Positions 34,190 to 43,037 of a DNA stretch of 64,000 nucleotides are shown here, one piece after another. The stretch's first letter is position 1. Each line of letters begins with the position of its first letter. A program made the position numbers and the translations under genes. The stretch spans positions 29,873 through 93,872 of the forward strand of contig DATMML010000072.1 in assembly GCA_035570235.1 (NCBI GenBank), in the 5' to 3' direction. Source of the DNA: Vicinamibacteria bacterium (GTDB taxonomy: Bacteria > Acidobacteriota > Vicinamibacteria > Fen-336). The notes under the pieces were generated by a model, which saw only the letters and a program-made list of their open reading frames with translations, searched no databases and had not been told where the DNA came from.

Positions 34190-35416
34190 ATGAGCGAAGC
34201 GGACATGGCTGTATCGCGAGCGCAGGGGCTCATCGCCATGGAGGCCCGATACGGAGCTCACAACTACCACCCTCTCGACGTCGTGATCGAGAAGGGACAA
34301 GGGGTCTTCCTCTGGGACACAGAGGGAAAGCGCTACATGGATTTCCTCGCCGCGTATTCCGCCGTCAACCAGGGCCACAACCATTCGCGCATCGCAGGAG
34401 CGCTCGTCGAGCAGGTTGGCCGGCTGGCCCTGACCTCCCGCGCTTTCCGCAACGACCGGTTCCCGCCTTTGCTCGAGAAGCTCTGCACGCTCACCGGCTT
34501 CGACATGGCCCTGCTGATGAACAGCGGTGCGGAAGCCGTGGAAACGGCGATCAAAGCCGCACGAAAGTGGGGATACGACGTCAAGGGCATCCCTTACCCG
34601 GAAGCGGAGATCGTGACCTTTCAGGGCAACTTCCACGGACGCACCACGACAATCGTCGGGTTCTCGAGTGATCCCGACAGCACCAGCCGGTTCGGCCCGT
34701 TCACGCCGGGGTTCCGAAGCGTCCCTTTCGGCGACCTCGAGGCGGTGCGCCGAGCGATCGGGCCCCGCACGTGTGCCATCCTGGTCGAACCCGTGCAGGG
34801 CGAGGCGGGGGTCATCATCCCGCCCCGCGGCTTCCTGCGCGGTCTGCGGGAGCTGTGCGACGCGCGCGGGATGCTCCTGCTCGTCGACGAGATCCAATCC
34901 GGTCTCGGCCGGACCGGCCGCATGTTCGGTTTTGAGCACGAGGGGATCCGACCGGATGGGGTGACGATCGGCAAAGCGCTCTCCGGCGGCTTCTATCCCG
35001 TGTCCGCCTTCCTCGCCCGCGCAGAGGTGATGAACGTATTCACGCCAGGGATTCACGGGTCCACCTTTGGCGGCAACCCCCTCGCATGCGCGGTGGCCTC
35101 GGCCGCCCTCGACGTGCTCGTGGAAGAGCGACTGCCCGAGCGCGCGGCCGAGCTGGGCCGGCACCTCGCACGGCGGCTGGCTCAGCTCGGGTCGCCTCTC
35201 GTCCGGGCCGCGCGCTCCATCGGCCTCTGGGCCGGCGTTGACCTGCACGAGTCGGCGGGCGGCGCGCGGAAGTACTGCCTCGCGCTCAAGGATCGGGGGA
35301 TGCTCTGCAAGGACACCCACGAGCACACCATCCGGCTGGCGCCCCCCCTGGTCATCAAGCGCGAGGAGCTGGACTGGGCGCTGGACCAGCTCGAAGAAGT
35401 GCTGCAGGGTCAGTAG
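34190..35416 (+). CDS. rocD: Ornithine aminotransferase
   Basis: A 408-residue class III aminotransferase closest to ornithine-oxo-acid transaminase, which turns ornithine into glutamate 5-semialdehyde. The PLP lysine is Lys262 in TIGKALSGGFYPV, and the preceding LVDEIQSGLGRTG is typical of RocD. ARYGAHNYHPLDVVIEKGQG at the N-terminus and WDTEGKRYMDFLAAYSAVNQGH are RocD hallmarks. Start is ATG 34190 or the GTG just before it; the ribosome site is weak. A promoter with an operator lies about 90 nt upstream. Together with OTC, carbamate kinase and OCD it gives two routes for ornithine, to glutamate and to proline. Confidence 0.9.
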   Translation: MSEADMAVSRAQGLIAMEARYGAHNYHPLDVVIEKGQGVFLWDTEGKRYMDFLAAYSAVNQGHNHSRIAGALVEQVGRLALTSRAFRNDRFPPLLEKLCTLTGFDMALLMNSGAEAVETAIKAARKWGYDVKGIPYPEAEIVTFQGNFHGRTTTIVGFSSDPDSTSRFGPFTPGFRSVPFGDLEAVRRAIGPRTCAILVEPVQGEAGVIIPPRGFLRGLRELCDARGMLLLVDEIQSGLGRTGRMFGFEHEGIRPDGVTIGKALSGGFYPVSAFLARAEVMNVFTPGIHGSTFGGNPLACAVASAALDVLVEERLPERAAELGRHLARRLAQLGSPLVRAARSIGLWAGVDLHESAGGARKYCLALKDRGMLCKDTHEHTIRLAPPLVIKREELDWALDQLEEVLQGQ

Positions 35417-35721
35417 AGCCGGGCCGTCCGTTTCGCAGGGCGTAGTCGAGGAAGAGAGAGGATGGGCGCTATGCGTTGGAGCTTCCCGGGGGCGGCGTTG
35501 CTCCCGACCCTACTGGGCGAATCGGGGCTTCACGCAGCGAAACCGCGCGCGGCCCGGCATGGTTGTGAGGCGGCCAGGCTCCCGGTCTACGGCGGAATGA
35601 TCCGGCGACTTCACGTGCGCGCACCGGCGAAAACACGTTTCGTCGTGACGGCAGTGGTGGTACCCTGCAGCGCTAAGGAAGTGTGCCTCTCCAATAGGCA
35701 GGGTGAAGCTTGAGGAAAGAG
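35417..35721. other. Gap between rocD and the GntR gene
   Basis: About 305 nt with no convincing gene. A small frame at 35462-35713 (83 codons) has a purine-rich sequence before it but no recognisable or conserved-looking content. No copy of the shared operator and no clear promoter were seen, so the regulator may be transcribed from the rocD promoter. Confidence 0.4.
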
Positions 35722-36405
35722 ATGAGCGATACGCTCTCGGGACTCTCCATCCGGCGGGTGAGCACGGCGGACCAAGTGGCCTCCCTGATGAGGCAGCGGA
35801 TCCTGCGCGGGGAATTCAAACCGGGGACCTCGCTGCGAGAAGTTGTGATCGCGGCCGCCATCGGCGTGTCTCGCAACACGCTGCGCGAGGCGTTGCGCAT
35901 CCTGGTCCAGGAAGGCCTGGTGCGGCACAGCGTCCACCGCGGAATCACGGTGACTCAGCTGAGCCCGGAATCGGTAGCCGACATCTATCGCATACGCCGC
36001 CTGTTCGAAGTGCTCGCCGTAGAGAAGGGCACGCCCACCAGTGAAGGCCTGGAACCCCTTGCGACCATCGTCGAGCGGCTGGAAGCTGCGGCCGAAAAGC
36101 AGGACTGGCCCGCCCTCGTCGAGGCGGACATGCAATTCCACTGCGCCATCGTGAGCCTTCTTGCCAGCGAGCGGCTGGACGGGTTCTTCCGTAACCTCCT
36201 CTCCGAGCTCAGGATCGGGCTTGTCGCCGTGGATCGGGAGTCCAGTGACCTCAGGCAAATGTCCGGCGAGCACCGCAAGTTCTACCAGCTACTGAAAGAG
36301 GGCAAGCGGAAAGAGTGCGGCCGCGTCCTGACCTCCCACCTCGAGGAGGCCGAGCGTCGCGTCAAGGCGGTCATGGGCTCGCTCGCCGTTCCCAAGGCGG
36401 ATTGA
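35722..36405 (+). CDS. GntR family regulator, FCD type
   Basis: A 227-residue regulator with an N-terminal winged helix-turn-helix (~18-80: LRQRILRGEF-like MRQRILRGEFKPGTSLREVV, then IGVSRNTLREALRILVQEGLV) and an all-helical FCD ligand-binding domain (~90-220). Likely metal-site residues are in EADMQFHCAIV, SGEHRKFYQLL and LTSHLEEAE. The ATG at 35722 has AGGA five nt upstream; a TTG at 35710 is also in frame. FCD regulators usually repress catabolic genes and release DNA when they bind a carboxylic or amino acid. Its position between rocD and another aminotransferase makes it the leading candidate for binding the operator motif found across the window. That link is inference. Confidence 0.88.
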   Translation: MSDTLSGLSIRRVSTADQVASLMRQRILRGEFKPGTSLREVVIAAAIGVSRNTLREALRILVQEGLVRHSVHRGITVTQLSPESVADIYRIRRLFEVLAVEKGTPTSEGLEPLATIVERLEAAAEKQDWPALVEADMQFHCAIVSLLASERLDGFFRNLLSELRIGLVAVDRESSDLRQMSGEHRKFYQLLKEGKRKECGRVLTSHLEEAERRVKAVMGSLAVPKAD

Positions 36406-36489
36406 GCCGGGACGCCTCCCTGGCCGCAGCACGGCTTCCTCCCGGGCAGGGCGGGCCCGGTCTATTTCAATCTACCTGGAGATGGACTC

Positions 36490-37599
36490 ATGCAAATCGA
36501 AGCCTTCGCGATGGAGCGCTGGCAGTCTGAGTGGGAAAACCTCGTCTCCCACAACCTCTCGGAGAGCGGCGTTCACTCCATGCGTGTACGAGAGCTGCTG
36601 GGCGACGACGGGGCCCAGGAGCTGCTATCGCAGGGTTTGCACTACGGACAGTCGAACGGGAGCGACGAGCTGCGCGCCGCGATTGCTGGCCTCTACCCCG
36701 GAGCGACGCCCGAGAACGTGGTGGTGACCAACGGCTCCGCCGAGGCCAACTTCGTCTCTGCCTGGCGGTTGGTGGAGCCCAGGGACGAAGTAGTGATGGT
36801 CCTCCCGAACTACATGCAGCTTCCCGGCACGGTGCGTGCGCTCGGAGCCACCGTGGTACCGGTCCCGCTGTCCGAGGAGAAGGGCTGGAGTCTGGACCCG
36901 GACACCCTGCGGAAGGCCGTAGGACCGAAGACGCGCCTAATCGCCGTCTGCAACCCCAACAACCCCACGGGGGCCATCCTGTCGGAGGCGGACATGCGCG
37001 CGCTCGTCGAAGCGGCGGGGCGCCATGGGTCCTGGATCCTGGCCGACGAGATCTATCGGGGAGCGGAGCGGGAAGGGCCGGAGACCCCTAGCTTCTGGGG
37101 ACGCTACGACCGGCTCCTCGTGAACTGTGGGCTCAGCAAGGCCTACGGCCTTCCCGGCCTACGCATCGGCTGGGTGGTTGGCCCGAACAAGACGGTCGAA
37201 GAGCTCTGGGCCCGCAAGGACTACACGACGATCTTCCCGGGCATTCTCTCGGATCTCCTGGCGCGGAAGGCCCTGGCGATGCGGGATCGCATCCTAGAGA
37301 GGACCCGAGGGATCCTCAGGGCAAACTACCCTACGCTTGGGGCATGGCTGGCGGCGCGAGCGAACCGCTTCCGCGTGGTGCCCCCCCGCGCCGGCGCCAT
37401 CGCGTACGTGCACTACTCGATGCCCATCAATTCCACCGAGCTGGTCACGCGCCTCAAGGACGAGGAGAGCGTCCTGGTCGTGGCGGGCGACCACTTCGGG
37501 ATGGACGGGTACCTTAGGATCGGGTTTGGTAACGAACCTGCGGACCTTCAGAAGGGCCTCGCCCGTATCGACTCCTTCTTGGCCCGACTGAGTTCCTGA
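36490..37599 (+). CDS. Class I/II aminotransferase
   Basis: A 369-residue fold-type I PLP aminotransferase. Visible are CNPNNPTG (154-161), DEIYRG (186-191), the Schiff-base Lys217 in GLSKAYGLPGLRIGW, and a C-terminal Arg in LRIGFG that normally binds the substrate carboxylate. It starts at ATG 36490 with GGAG about 8 nt upstream. It resembles aspartate/aromatic-type enzymes and also capreomycidine-synthase-like proteins; the amino acid used cannot be stated. It lies 84 nt downstream of the GntR gene on the same strand, so rocD, gntR and this gene may be one transcript. The 2-oxo acids it makes could feed the IOR encoded convergently next to it. Confidence 0.87.
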   Translation: MQIEAFAMERWQSEWENLVSHNLSESGVHSMRVRELLGDDGAQELLSQGLHYGQSNGSDELRAAIAGLYPGATPENVVVTNGSAEANFVSAWRLVEPRDEVVMVLPNYMQLPGTVRALGATVVPVPLSEEKGWSLDPDTLRKAVGPKTRLIAVCNPNNPTGAILSEADMRALVEAAGRHGSWILADEIYRGAEREGPETPSFWGRYDRLLVNCGLSKAYGLPGLRIGWVVGPNKTVEELWARKDYTTIFPGILSDLLARKALAMRDRILERTRGILRANYPTLGAWLAARANRFRVVPPRAGAIAYVHYSMPINSTELVTRLKDEESVLVVAGDHFGMDGYLRIGFGNEPADLQKGLARIDSFLARLSS

Positions 37600-37626
37600 G
37601 GCCCAGCGGCAGTCCACGGCGTCGAG

Positions 37627-40600
37627 CTACGGCTGGCGGCCCGCGCGGAGCTCCGTCAGCAGAGCCCCAGCCTGGGTGGACACCCGCTCCGCGTTCGCGG
37701 ACTTCAGCTTCTCGTAACCACGGATGAGATCCGGCAGCCGGGCCAGCTCCATGACTCGGGAATGGGTCTCCGGCTCAAGGCAGGCCAGTGCCGCATCGAT
37801 GAGGTCGCGGTACCAGCGGATGAGCCTCCGCTCTTCACGTCGCATGGCCGAGTAGCCGAAGGGGTCGAAGGCGGTGCCCCGGAGCCGCCGCAGCCCGCGG
37901 AGTATCCGCAGGGCGGGCACGAACCAGGGGCCCAACGCGAGCTTCTTCTTCAAGCCGAGCGCCCGCAGTGCAGGCGGATGCAGGTGGAACACCACCCGGG
38001 TGGGGGCTTTGAAGAGCCCTCGGACGCGCACCGCGAGCGAGTCCTTCGTGTGGAGGCGAGCCACCTCGTACTCGTCCTTGTAGGCCATGAGCTTGTAGAG
38101 GTGCCGTGCCACCTCCCGAGTGATCTCCCCTCGCCCCGGCGTCGCGTGCGTCTCGCGAAGGGCGGTCTGAAGCACGAAGTCCACGTACCCCCGCGCATAG
38201 CGGGCGTCCTGGTACCGGATCAGCTCACGGATGCGGATCGACAGCAGGCGCCTCGTCTCCTCGTCGAGATGGCGGCAGCGATCGAGCTCCGCCGCGAGCG
38301 CCTGGAGGTCTCGCGGGCCGAGCGCCGCCTGTGATTCCGTCTCGGACAGGCGGCTCTGGGCATCTCCTCCCCCCGCCAGGTCCTCGACGCGCCGGGGAGA
38401 AACTAACCAGAGTCGCCCATAGCGGAAAGCCTGGATGTTGAGATCTGCGTCGACGCCATTGAGAGCGATAGCCTTCTCGATGCTGGTCGCACTCAGCGGG
38501 AGCCACCCGGCCTGGTAGGCCACGCCGAGGACCAGGAGGTTCGTGGCCATGTGATCGCCGAACAGGCCCTCGGCGAGGTGCCGCGCTGCCACGAATATGA
38601 TCTCTCGGGTGGTTTGACTCGCGATGGCGTCGGCCAGAGGCCGGAGGGGAGGGGCAAAGTGCACGTCACGAACCATCTCGCCGCTCGGCAGCATGCTCGT
38701 GTTCACAACCGAGTTGGTGCGCGTCGGATCGCAACGGCTCAGGTTGGCGGCGGTGCCGGCCGCCAAGAGGTCCAGGGCAAGGTAGAGGTCGGCCTGACCG
38801 AGCCCGACCTTGTTGGCGGCGGCCTCCTGGGTGGCGGGAAAGACCACCAGGCTGGAAAGAACCGGCCCCCACTTCTGGGCAGCGCCGAGTTGGTCGTAGC
38901 TCAGAGCCCGCAGACCGTCGATCAACGCCGCCCAGGAAAGGATTGCGTTGAGGGTCACGACTCCCGTGCCCCCGACCCCTGGTGCGTAGATGTGGTAGGG
39001 CCGGGAGATGACTCTTTGGCTGTGGTCAGGCGGCAGGTCTTCGAGGGCCAGCGCAGGGGGCACCGGTTTGCGATATCCGGTGCCGGGCGCCGTCTCGACG
39101 GTCACGAACGCGGGACAGTCGCCCCCGAGGCAGGAATAGTCCTGGTTGCACGATGATGCGTGCACCCGTGTCTTCTCGCCGAACTCCGTGTTCACTCTGT
39201 GGAGGGACATGCAGTTGGTCAAGGCGCCGCAGTGACCGCAGCCCTCGCAGACTTCCTCATTGATCATCACGAACCGAGTGGGCGGCGTCGCCTTCCCCCG
39301 CTTCTGCTGCCGGCGCCGCTCGTTTGCGCAGAACCCGTCGTAGATGAAGACCGTCACTCCCTGCGTTCCGGCGAGCTGCTCCATCGCTTCGTCCTGATGA
39401 TCGACACCGTAGACGCGAGCATTGGCGGCCAGGGAGGCGCGGCGATAGGCGGCAGGGGTCTCGGTCACCACCGCCGTCCGCCTCACGCCTTCGATCTCGA
39501 AGAGGCGAGTGAGGTCCGGGATGCTCTTGCCACCGACCGGCGACTGCCCGCCGGTGTTCGCGACCACACCGTTGTAGAGGAGCTTAAAGGTGATGTTCAC
39601 ACCGGCGGCCACGCAGAAACGGATGTTCAGGTAGCTCGAGTGGAACAGGGATCCGTCGCCCACGTTCTGGACGATGTGTTTGCGGGAGGCATAAGGAGCG
39701 AGGCCGATCCACGGGAGCCCTTCGCCGCCGAGCTGGGTCATGGAGACAACTTGCCGCTCCGGCTGCTCGATGACGGAGGCGAACGAGTGGCAACCAGGGC
39801 TTCCCCACGCGAGTTGCCCAGGCAGGAGGCGGGTGGACACGTTGTGGGGACAGCCCGAGCAGTAGTTTGGAGTCCGGCCGACGGCCAGCGAGAGTGCCTC
39901 CGCGGACCTCTCCGCCCGGTCGCGCACCGCCGCGATCGCGGCCAGCCTCCTGCCGATGCGCCCCGCAAGCTCGGGGTGTGGCTGGGCCAGGCGGAGCAGG
40001 CGAGGCCCGAGGGCGCTGGCGATGACGTCTGCATCCATGCCGCTGTGGATCGGCATCAGGGGCGACCCGTTCTCGTCGGACTTGCCCACGATCTGCGGTG
40101 AGAAGGGCGCACCGTATAGCGCCTCTTTGACCTGAGCCTCGAGAAAGCCGCGCTTCTCCTCGATCACGACGATCTCGCGGAGGCCGCGCGCAAAGCCCTG
40201 GACCAGCCGGGCATCAACTGGATAAGTCAGGCTCATGCGCAGCAGCCGAACACCCAAGGCGTGCAGGGCGGGTGGGCCCAGTCCCAGGTCGAGGAGGGCC
40301 TGCTTCAGGTCGGCCCATGACTTGCCGGCCGTGATTACCCCCATCGCGTCACTTGGGCCGGTGACCTCTATCCCGTCCAGCGAGTTGGCCCGCGCATACG
40401 CGAGTACGGCCTGGTGACGCTCGTAGTAGAGGCGCCTCTCCGTTTCGATCGTGAGACCCGGGAAGAAACGAAAATCCGTGGATTTCTGAAACGGCCGACC
40501 ATCAATCTCCAGTTCGGGCCTCACCAGGCGTGGGCGGTGCGGACCCACCTCCACGATCTGCCCGCCGTCAGCGAGCTGGGACACTAGCTTCATGGCCACC

Positions 40601-41199
40601 CAGCAGCCGGAGTAGCGGGAGAGGGCGATGGCATGAAGGCCGAGAGTCAGGAACTCTCCGGTGGAGGCCGGGTAGAGGATGGGCATCGCGTGGCCCATGA
40701 ACGCGTAGTCCTGCTGGTGCGGCATGGTAGAGCTCTTCGCCTCGTGGTCCTCTCCTGAGAGCACCACGACCGCACCATTGCGGCTCGTGCCCGCGAAATT
40801 GCCGTGATGGAGGGCGTCACCGCTCCGATCGACGCCCGGCCCTTTGCCGTACCAGAGGGCGACCACGCCGTCGACCGTGGAATGAGGGTAGTGGTCGAGC
40901 ATCTGCGTCCCGCTGATCGCCGTCGCCGCGAGCTCTTCGTTGGCGCCGGGCACGTGGAGGATGTCATGCTGGGGCAAGAGACCGCCGGCCTGCCCCAGCG
41001 CGAGGTCGTAGCCACCCAAAGGGGATCCCGGATAGCCGCTGATAAACGTGCCGATGCGAAGCCCGGCCTTTCTGTCGCGGCGGCTCTGGTCGATGGGGAG
41101 GCGCACCAGTGCCTGCATCCCCGTGAGGTAGACCGAACCCTCTTCGCGGCGATAGCGGTCGCCGAGAGCGAGTGGAGTGGAGGGGGCGTCTCTATTCAT
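37627..41199 (-). CDS. Fused indolepyruvate ferredoxin oxidoreductase
   Basis: A protein of about 1190 residues combining the alpha and beta parts of indolepyruvate:ferredoxin oxidoreductase in one chain. It oxidatively decarboxylates aryl- or branched-chain 2-oxo acids to acyl-CoA, reducing ferredoxin. Order: pyrimidine-binding domain (GTFISGYPGSPLGGYD), TPP domain (CSGCPHN, GDGSLFHSSYLNIRF), an iron-sulfur region with CEGCGHCGALTNC and CNQDYSCLGGDC, the gamma-type domain (YAPGVGGTGVVTLNAIL) and a C-terminal tail. The ATG at 41199 is likely; longer forms to 41250 exist. It diverges from the class III aminotransferase with an operator motif in between. It acts downstream of aminotransferases in amino-acid breakdown. 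Confidence 0.88.
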   Translation of the reverse strand: MNRDAPSTPLALGDRYRREEGSVYLTGMQALVRLPIDQSRRDRKAGLRIGTFISGYPGSPLGGYDLALGQAGGLLPQHDILHVPGANEELAATAISGTQMLDHYPHSTVDGVVALWYGKGPGVDRSGDALHHGNFAGTSRNGAVVVLSGEDHEAKSSTMPHQQDYAFMGHAMPILYPASTGEFLTLGLHAIALSRYSGCWVAMKLVSQLADGGQIVEVGPHRPRLVRPELEIDGRPFQKSTDFRFFPGLTIETERRLYYERHQAVLAYARANSLDGIEVTGPSDAMGVITAGKSWADLKQALLDLGLGPPALHALGVRLLRMSLTYPVDARLVQGFARGLREIVVIEEKRGFLEAQVKEALYGAPFSPQIVGKSDENGSPLMPIHSGMDADVIASALGPRLLRLAQPHPELAGRIGRRLAAIAAVRDRAERSAEALSLAVGRTPNYCSGCPHNVSTRLLPGQLAWGSPGCHSFASVIEQPERQVVSMTQLGGEGLPWIGLAPYASRKHIVQNVGDGSLFHSSYLNIRFCVAAGVNITFKLLYNGVVANTGGQSPVGGKSIPDLTRLFEIEGVRRTAVVTETPAAYRRASLAANARVYGVDHQDEAMEQLAGTQGVTVFIYDGFCANERRRQQKRGKATPPTRFVMINEEVCEGCGHCGALTNCMSLHRVNTEFGEKTRVHASSCNQDYSCLGGDCPAFVTVETAPGTGYRKPVPPALALEDLPPDHSQRVISRPYHIYAPGVGGTGVVTLNAILSWAALIDGLRALSYDQLGAAQKWGPVLSSLVVFPATQEAAANKVGLGQADLYLALDLLAAGTAANLSRCDPTRTNSVVNTSMLPSGEMVRDVHFAPPLRPLADAIASQTTREIIFVAARHLAEGLFGDHMATNLLVLGVAYQAGWLPLSATSIEKAIALNGVDADLNIQAFRYGRLWLVSPRRVEDLAGGGDAQSRLSETESQAALGPRDLQALAAELDRCRHLDEETRRLLSIRIRELIRYQDARYARGYVDFVLQTALRETHATPGRGEITREVARHLYKLMAYKDEYEVARLHTKDSLAVRVRGLFKAPTRVVFHLHPPALRALGLKKKLALGPWFVPALRILRGLRRLRGTAFDPFGYSAMRREERRLIRWYRDLIDAALACLEPETHSRVMELARLPDLIRGYEKLKSANAERVSTQAGALLTELRAGRQP

Positions 41200-41378
41200 G
41201 GCATTAGGGCGAGACGTTTGCGGAACAGATCCCATCACCCATCGAGACAAGCCCCTCGCGAGGCATCCAAAAGCGGGAGTCTAGCGCAGGCGGGTTCATT
41301 CGCCGGGGTTCCATGGACAGGCATTTCCCCCAGGACGGGGAGCTTGAGGGGGGAGGGCGAGCGATCGATACTTGCGTG

Positions 41379-41416
41379 ATAATGCTCTATTGTACTAGAG
41401 TTGAACAAACTGGCAA
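41379..41416. promoter_or_regulatory. Bidirectional promoter region, IOR/class III aminotransferase
   Basis: On the minus strand TTGCCA (41416-41411) and TACAAT (41394-41389) are 16 nt apart, a plausible IOR promoter. On the plus strand ATAATGCTCTATTGT (41379-41393) repeats exactly the sequence in the rocD promoter and would place TATTGT (41388-41393) as -10 for the aminotransferase gene. Confidence 0.5.
41390..41408 (-). promoter_or_regulatory. Operator-like motif, site H
   Basis: Minus-strand TTGTTCAACTCTAGTACAA, with outer arms TTGT and ACAA, fits TTGTT-N9-TACAA. It overlaps the predicted -10 elements of both divergent genes. Confidence 0.65.
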
Positions 41417-41466
41417 ATGGCGGCGTGGCTGGGTGATTCCGAGCGCGGCGCGATGGGGTTTCTAGG

Positions 41467-42873
41467 ATGGCGAGGAAGGACAGTCTGAAGAGCCGGGACC
41501 ATCTTCAGGGCGTCTCCGAGCTGGGGCTCGAGTACCGCCGCCACGCGCCGCAGTCCTGGGCACTCCAGGAGAGGGCGAGTGCTGTCCTAGTCGACGGTTT
41601 GAGCCACGGTATCCGTGGCATCGCAGGGGTTGCTCCCCGGATCGTCGAGGCCCGGGGCGCCTGGATTCGAGACGAGGAGGGTCACTGGATCCTGGACTTC
41701 TGGCAGGGACACTTCGCGAACATCCTCGGCCATAACCCAGAGTGCGTCACCGGGCCGCTTGCGCACGCCCTCGCGGAGCGGCGAGGTCTGCAGACCGGCC
41801 TCGTCCACGAGTCCGAGTGTCAACTGGCGGAGCTTCTTAGCCGGCTCACGGGTGCTGAACGGGTCCGCTTCACGACCAGCGGCGCGCTCGCCACGATGTT
41901 CGCCGTCCTTCTGGCCAGAGCCTTTACGAACCGAGATCTCGTCCTGAAAGTCGGCGGCGGGTGGCATGGAGCCCAGCCCTGGAGCCTCAAGGGCGTGCGC
42001 TTCCAGAATGGATTCCAACGGCCGGAGAGCGAGGGTCTCTCCGCGGCTGTACCCGCCCAGGTCTTGGTCACCCGCTACAACGATCCCGATGCGCTCCAGG
42101 ACGTGTTCCGACGCAAGGGGAATCAGATCGCCTGCTTCATAGTCGAGCCGTTCGTGGGTGCGGGTGGCCTCCTACCCGCGCGCCCCGACTTCCTTTTGGA
42201 AGCTCGACGTCTCACCGAGCACTACGGTGCCCTCCTGATCCTAGACGAGGTGATCTCCGGCTTCCGCTTCCGGGCCGGGGACACCGGGCGCCTGTTCGGC
42301 ATCCGAGCCGACCTGAGCCTTTTCGGAAAGATCTTGGGGGGCGGGATGCCGCTTTCCGCCGTGACCGGCCGGAAGGAGGTGATGGCCCTGCTCGGGGAGG
42401 GCTCGGGGCGGGTCAGGCTGCCCGGCGGTACGTTCTCAGCCCATCCGGCGGCCCTCACCGCCGGGAGGCTCATGCTCGAATACCTGGAGAAGAATCAGGC
42501 GCGTCTCTATCCGCGGCTCGAGGCGCTCGGCGAAGCCGCGCGGGCGATCGTGGAAAGGGCGCTGGGGGCAGAGGGCATCGACGCTCTCTGCAGCGGCGGC
42601 GGCAACGAGGCGCTGCCCCCGAGTTCGCTCGTCGGAGTCCATTTCCGATGCGCTGAGGGTGGGTCCCTTGAAGCGCCCGACGATGTTCAAGACCCGGAGC
42701 TATTCGATCCCGTCCTCGGAGAGAAGCTCTTGAGGCTTGCCCTGCTGCTGGAGGACGTGCACGTGGTGCACGGGGTAGGTGCGCTGTCATTGGCCCACGA
42801 TGATTCCGATCTGGCTTTTCTGGAGGCCGCTCTTCACCGCGCCGCAGGCCGGATGAGGCCCTACCTAGGCTGA
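41467..42873 (+). CDS. Class III aminotransferase, HemL-like
   Basis: A 468-residue PLP enzyme resembling glutamate-1-semialdehyde 2,1-aminomutase and related class III aminotransferases. Motifs: TTSGALATMFAV in the phosphate-binding region, WHGAQPW, LILDEVISGFRF with Asp260, and Lys288 in LFGKILGGGMPLSAV as Schiff base. It is longer than HemL, with extra sequence at both ends (an N-terminal helical part and a loop near SGGGNEALPPSS). It is therefore probably not the tetrapyrrole enzyme but an aminomutase or omega-aminotransferase of amino-acid catabolism. ATG 41467 lies about 75 nt after the operator and promoter region shared with the IOR gene, which supports co-regulation with amino-acid oxidation. 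Confidence 0.83.
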   Translation: MARKDSLKSRDHLQGVSELGLEYRRHAPQSWALQERASAVLVDGLSHGIRGIAGVAPRIVEARGAWIRDEEGHWILDFWQGHFANILGHNPECVTGPLAHALAERRGLQTGLVHESECQLAELLSRLTGAERVRFTTSGALATMFAVLLARAFTNRDLVLKVGGGWHGAQPWSLKGVRFQNGFQRPESEGLSAAVPAQVLVTRYNDPDALQDVFRRKGNQIACFIVEPFVGAGGLLPARPDFLLEARRLTEHYGALLILDEVISGFRFRAGDTGRLFGIRADLSLFGKILGGGMPLSAVTGRKEVMALLGEGSGRVRLPGGTFSAHPAALTAGRLMLEYLEKNQARLYPRLEALGEAARAIVERALGAEGIDALCSGGGNEALPPSSLVGVHFRCAEGGSLEAPDDVQDPELFDPVLGEKLLRLALLLEDVHVVHGVGALSLAHDDSDLAFLEAALHRAAGRMRPYLG

Positions 42874-43037
42874 AGTGTGGGGAGGTCGCGCGGCGAGGGC
42901 ACGCACAATATCTGGAACGAATCGGGCGGCGTCAGCTTCGAGATCGCGCAGAGACCTCCACCGTTGAACGCGACTTTCGGATGGCCAGTCGCGTCTAAGG
43001 TACGGGCGTCCCCAAAAAAGGAAAAAACGAGGAGGGC

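Noticed and set aside
35462..35713. An 83-codon frame between rocD and the GntR gene
   Set aside because: No recognisable content and it runs up to the GntR start; more likely untranslated.
39160..40101. A 313-codon plus-strand frame opposite the IOR gene
   Set aside because: It lies wholly within the IOR coding region and shows no recognisable domain.
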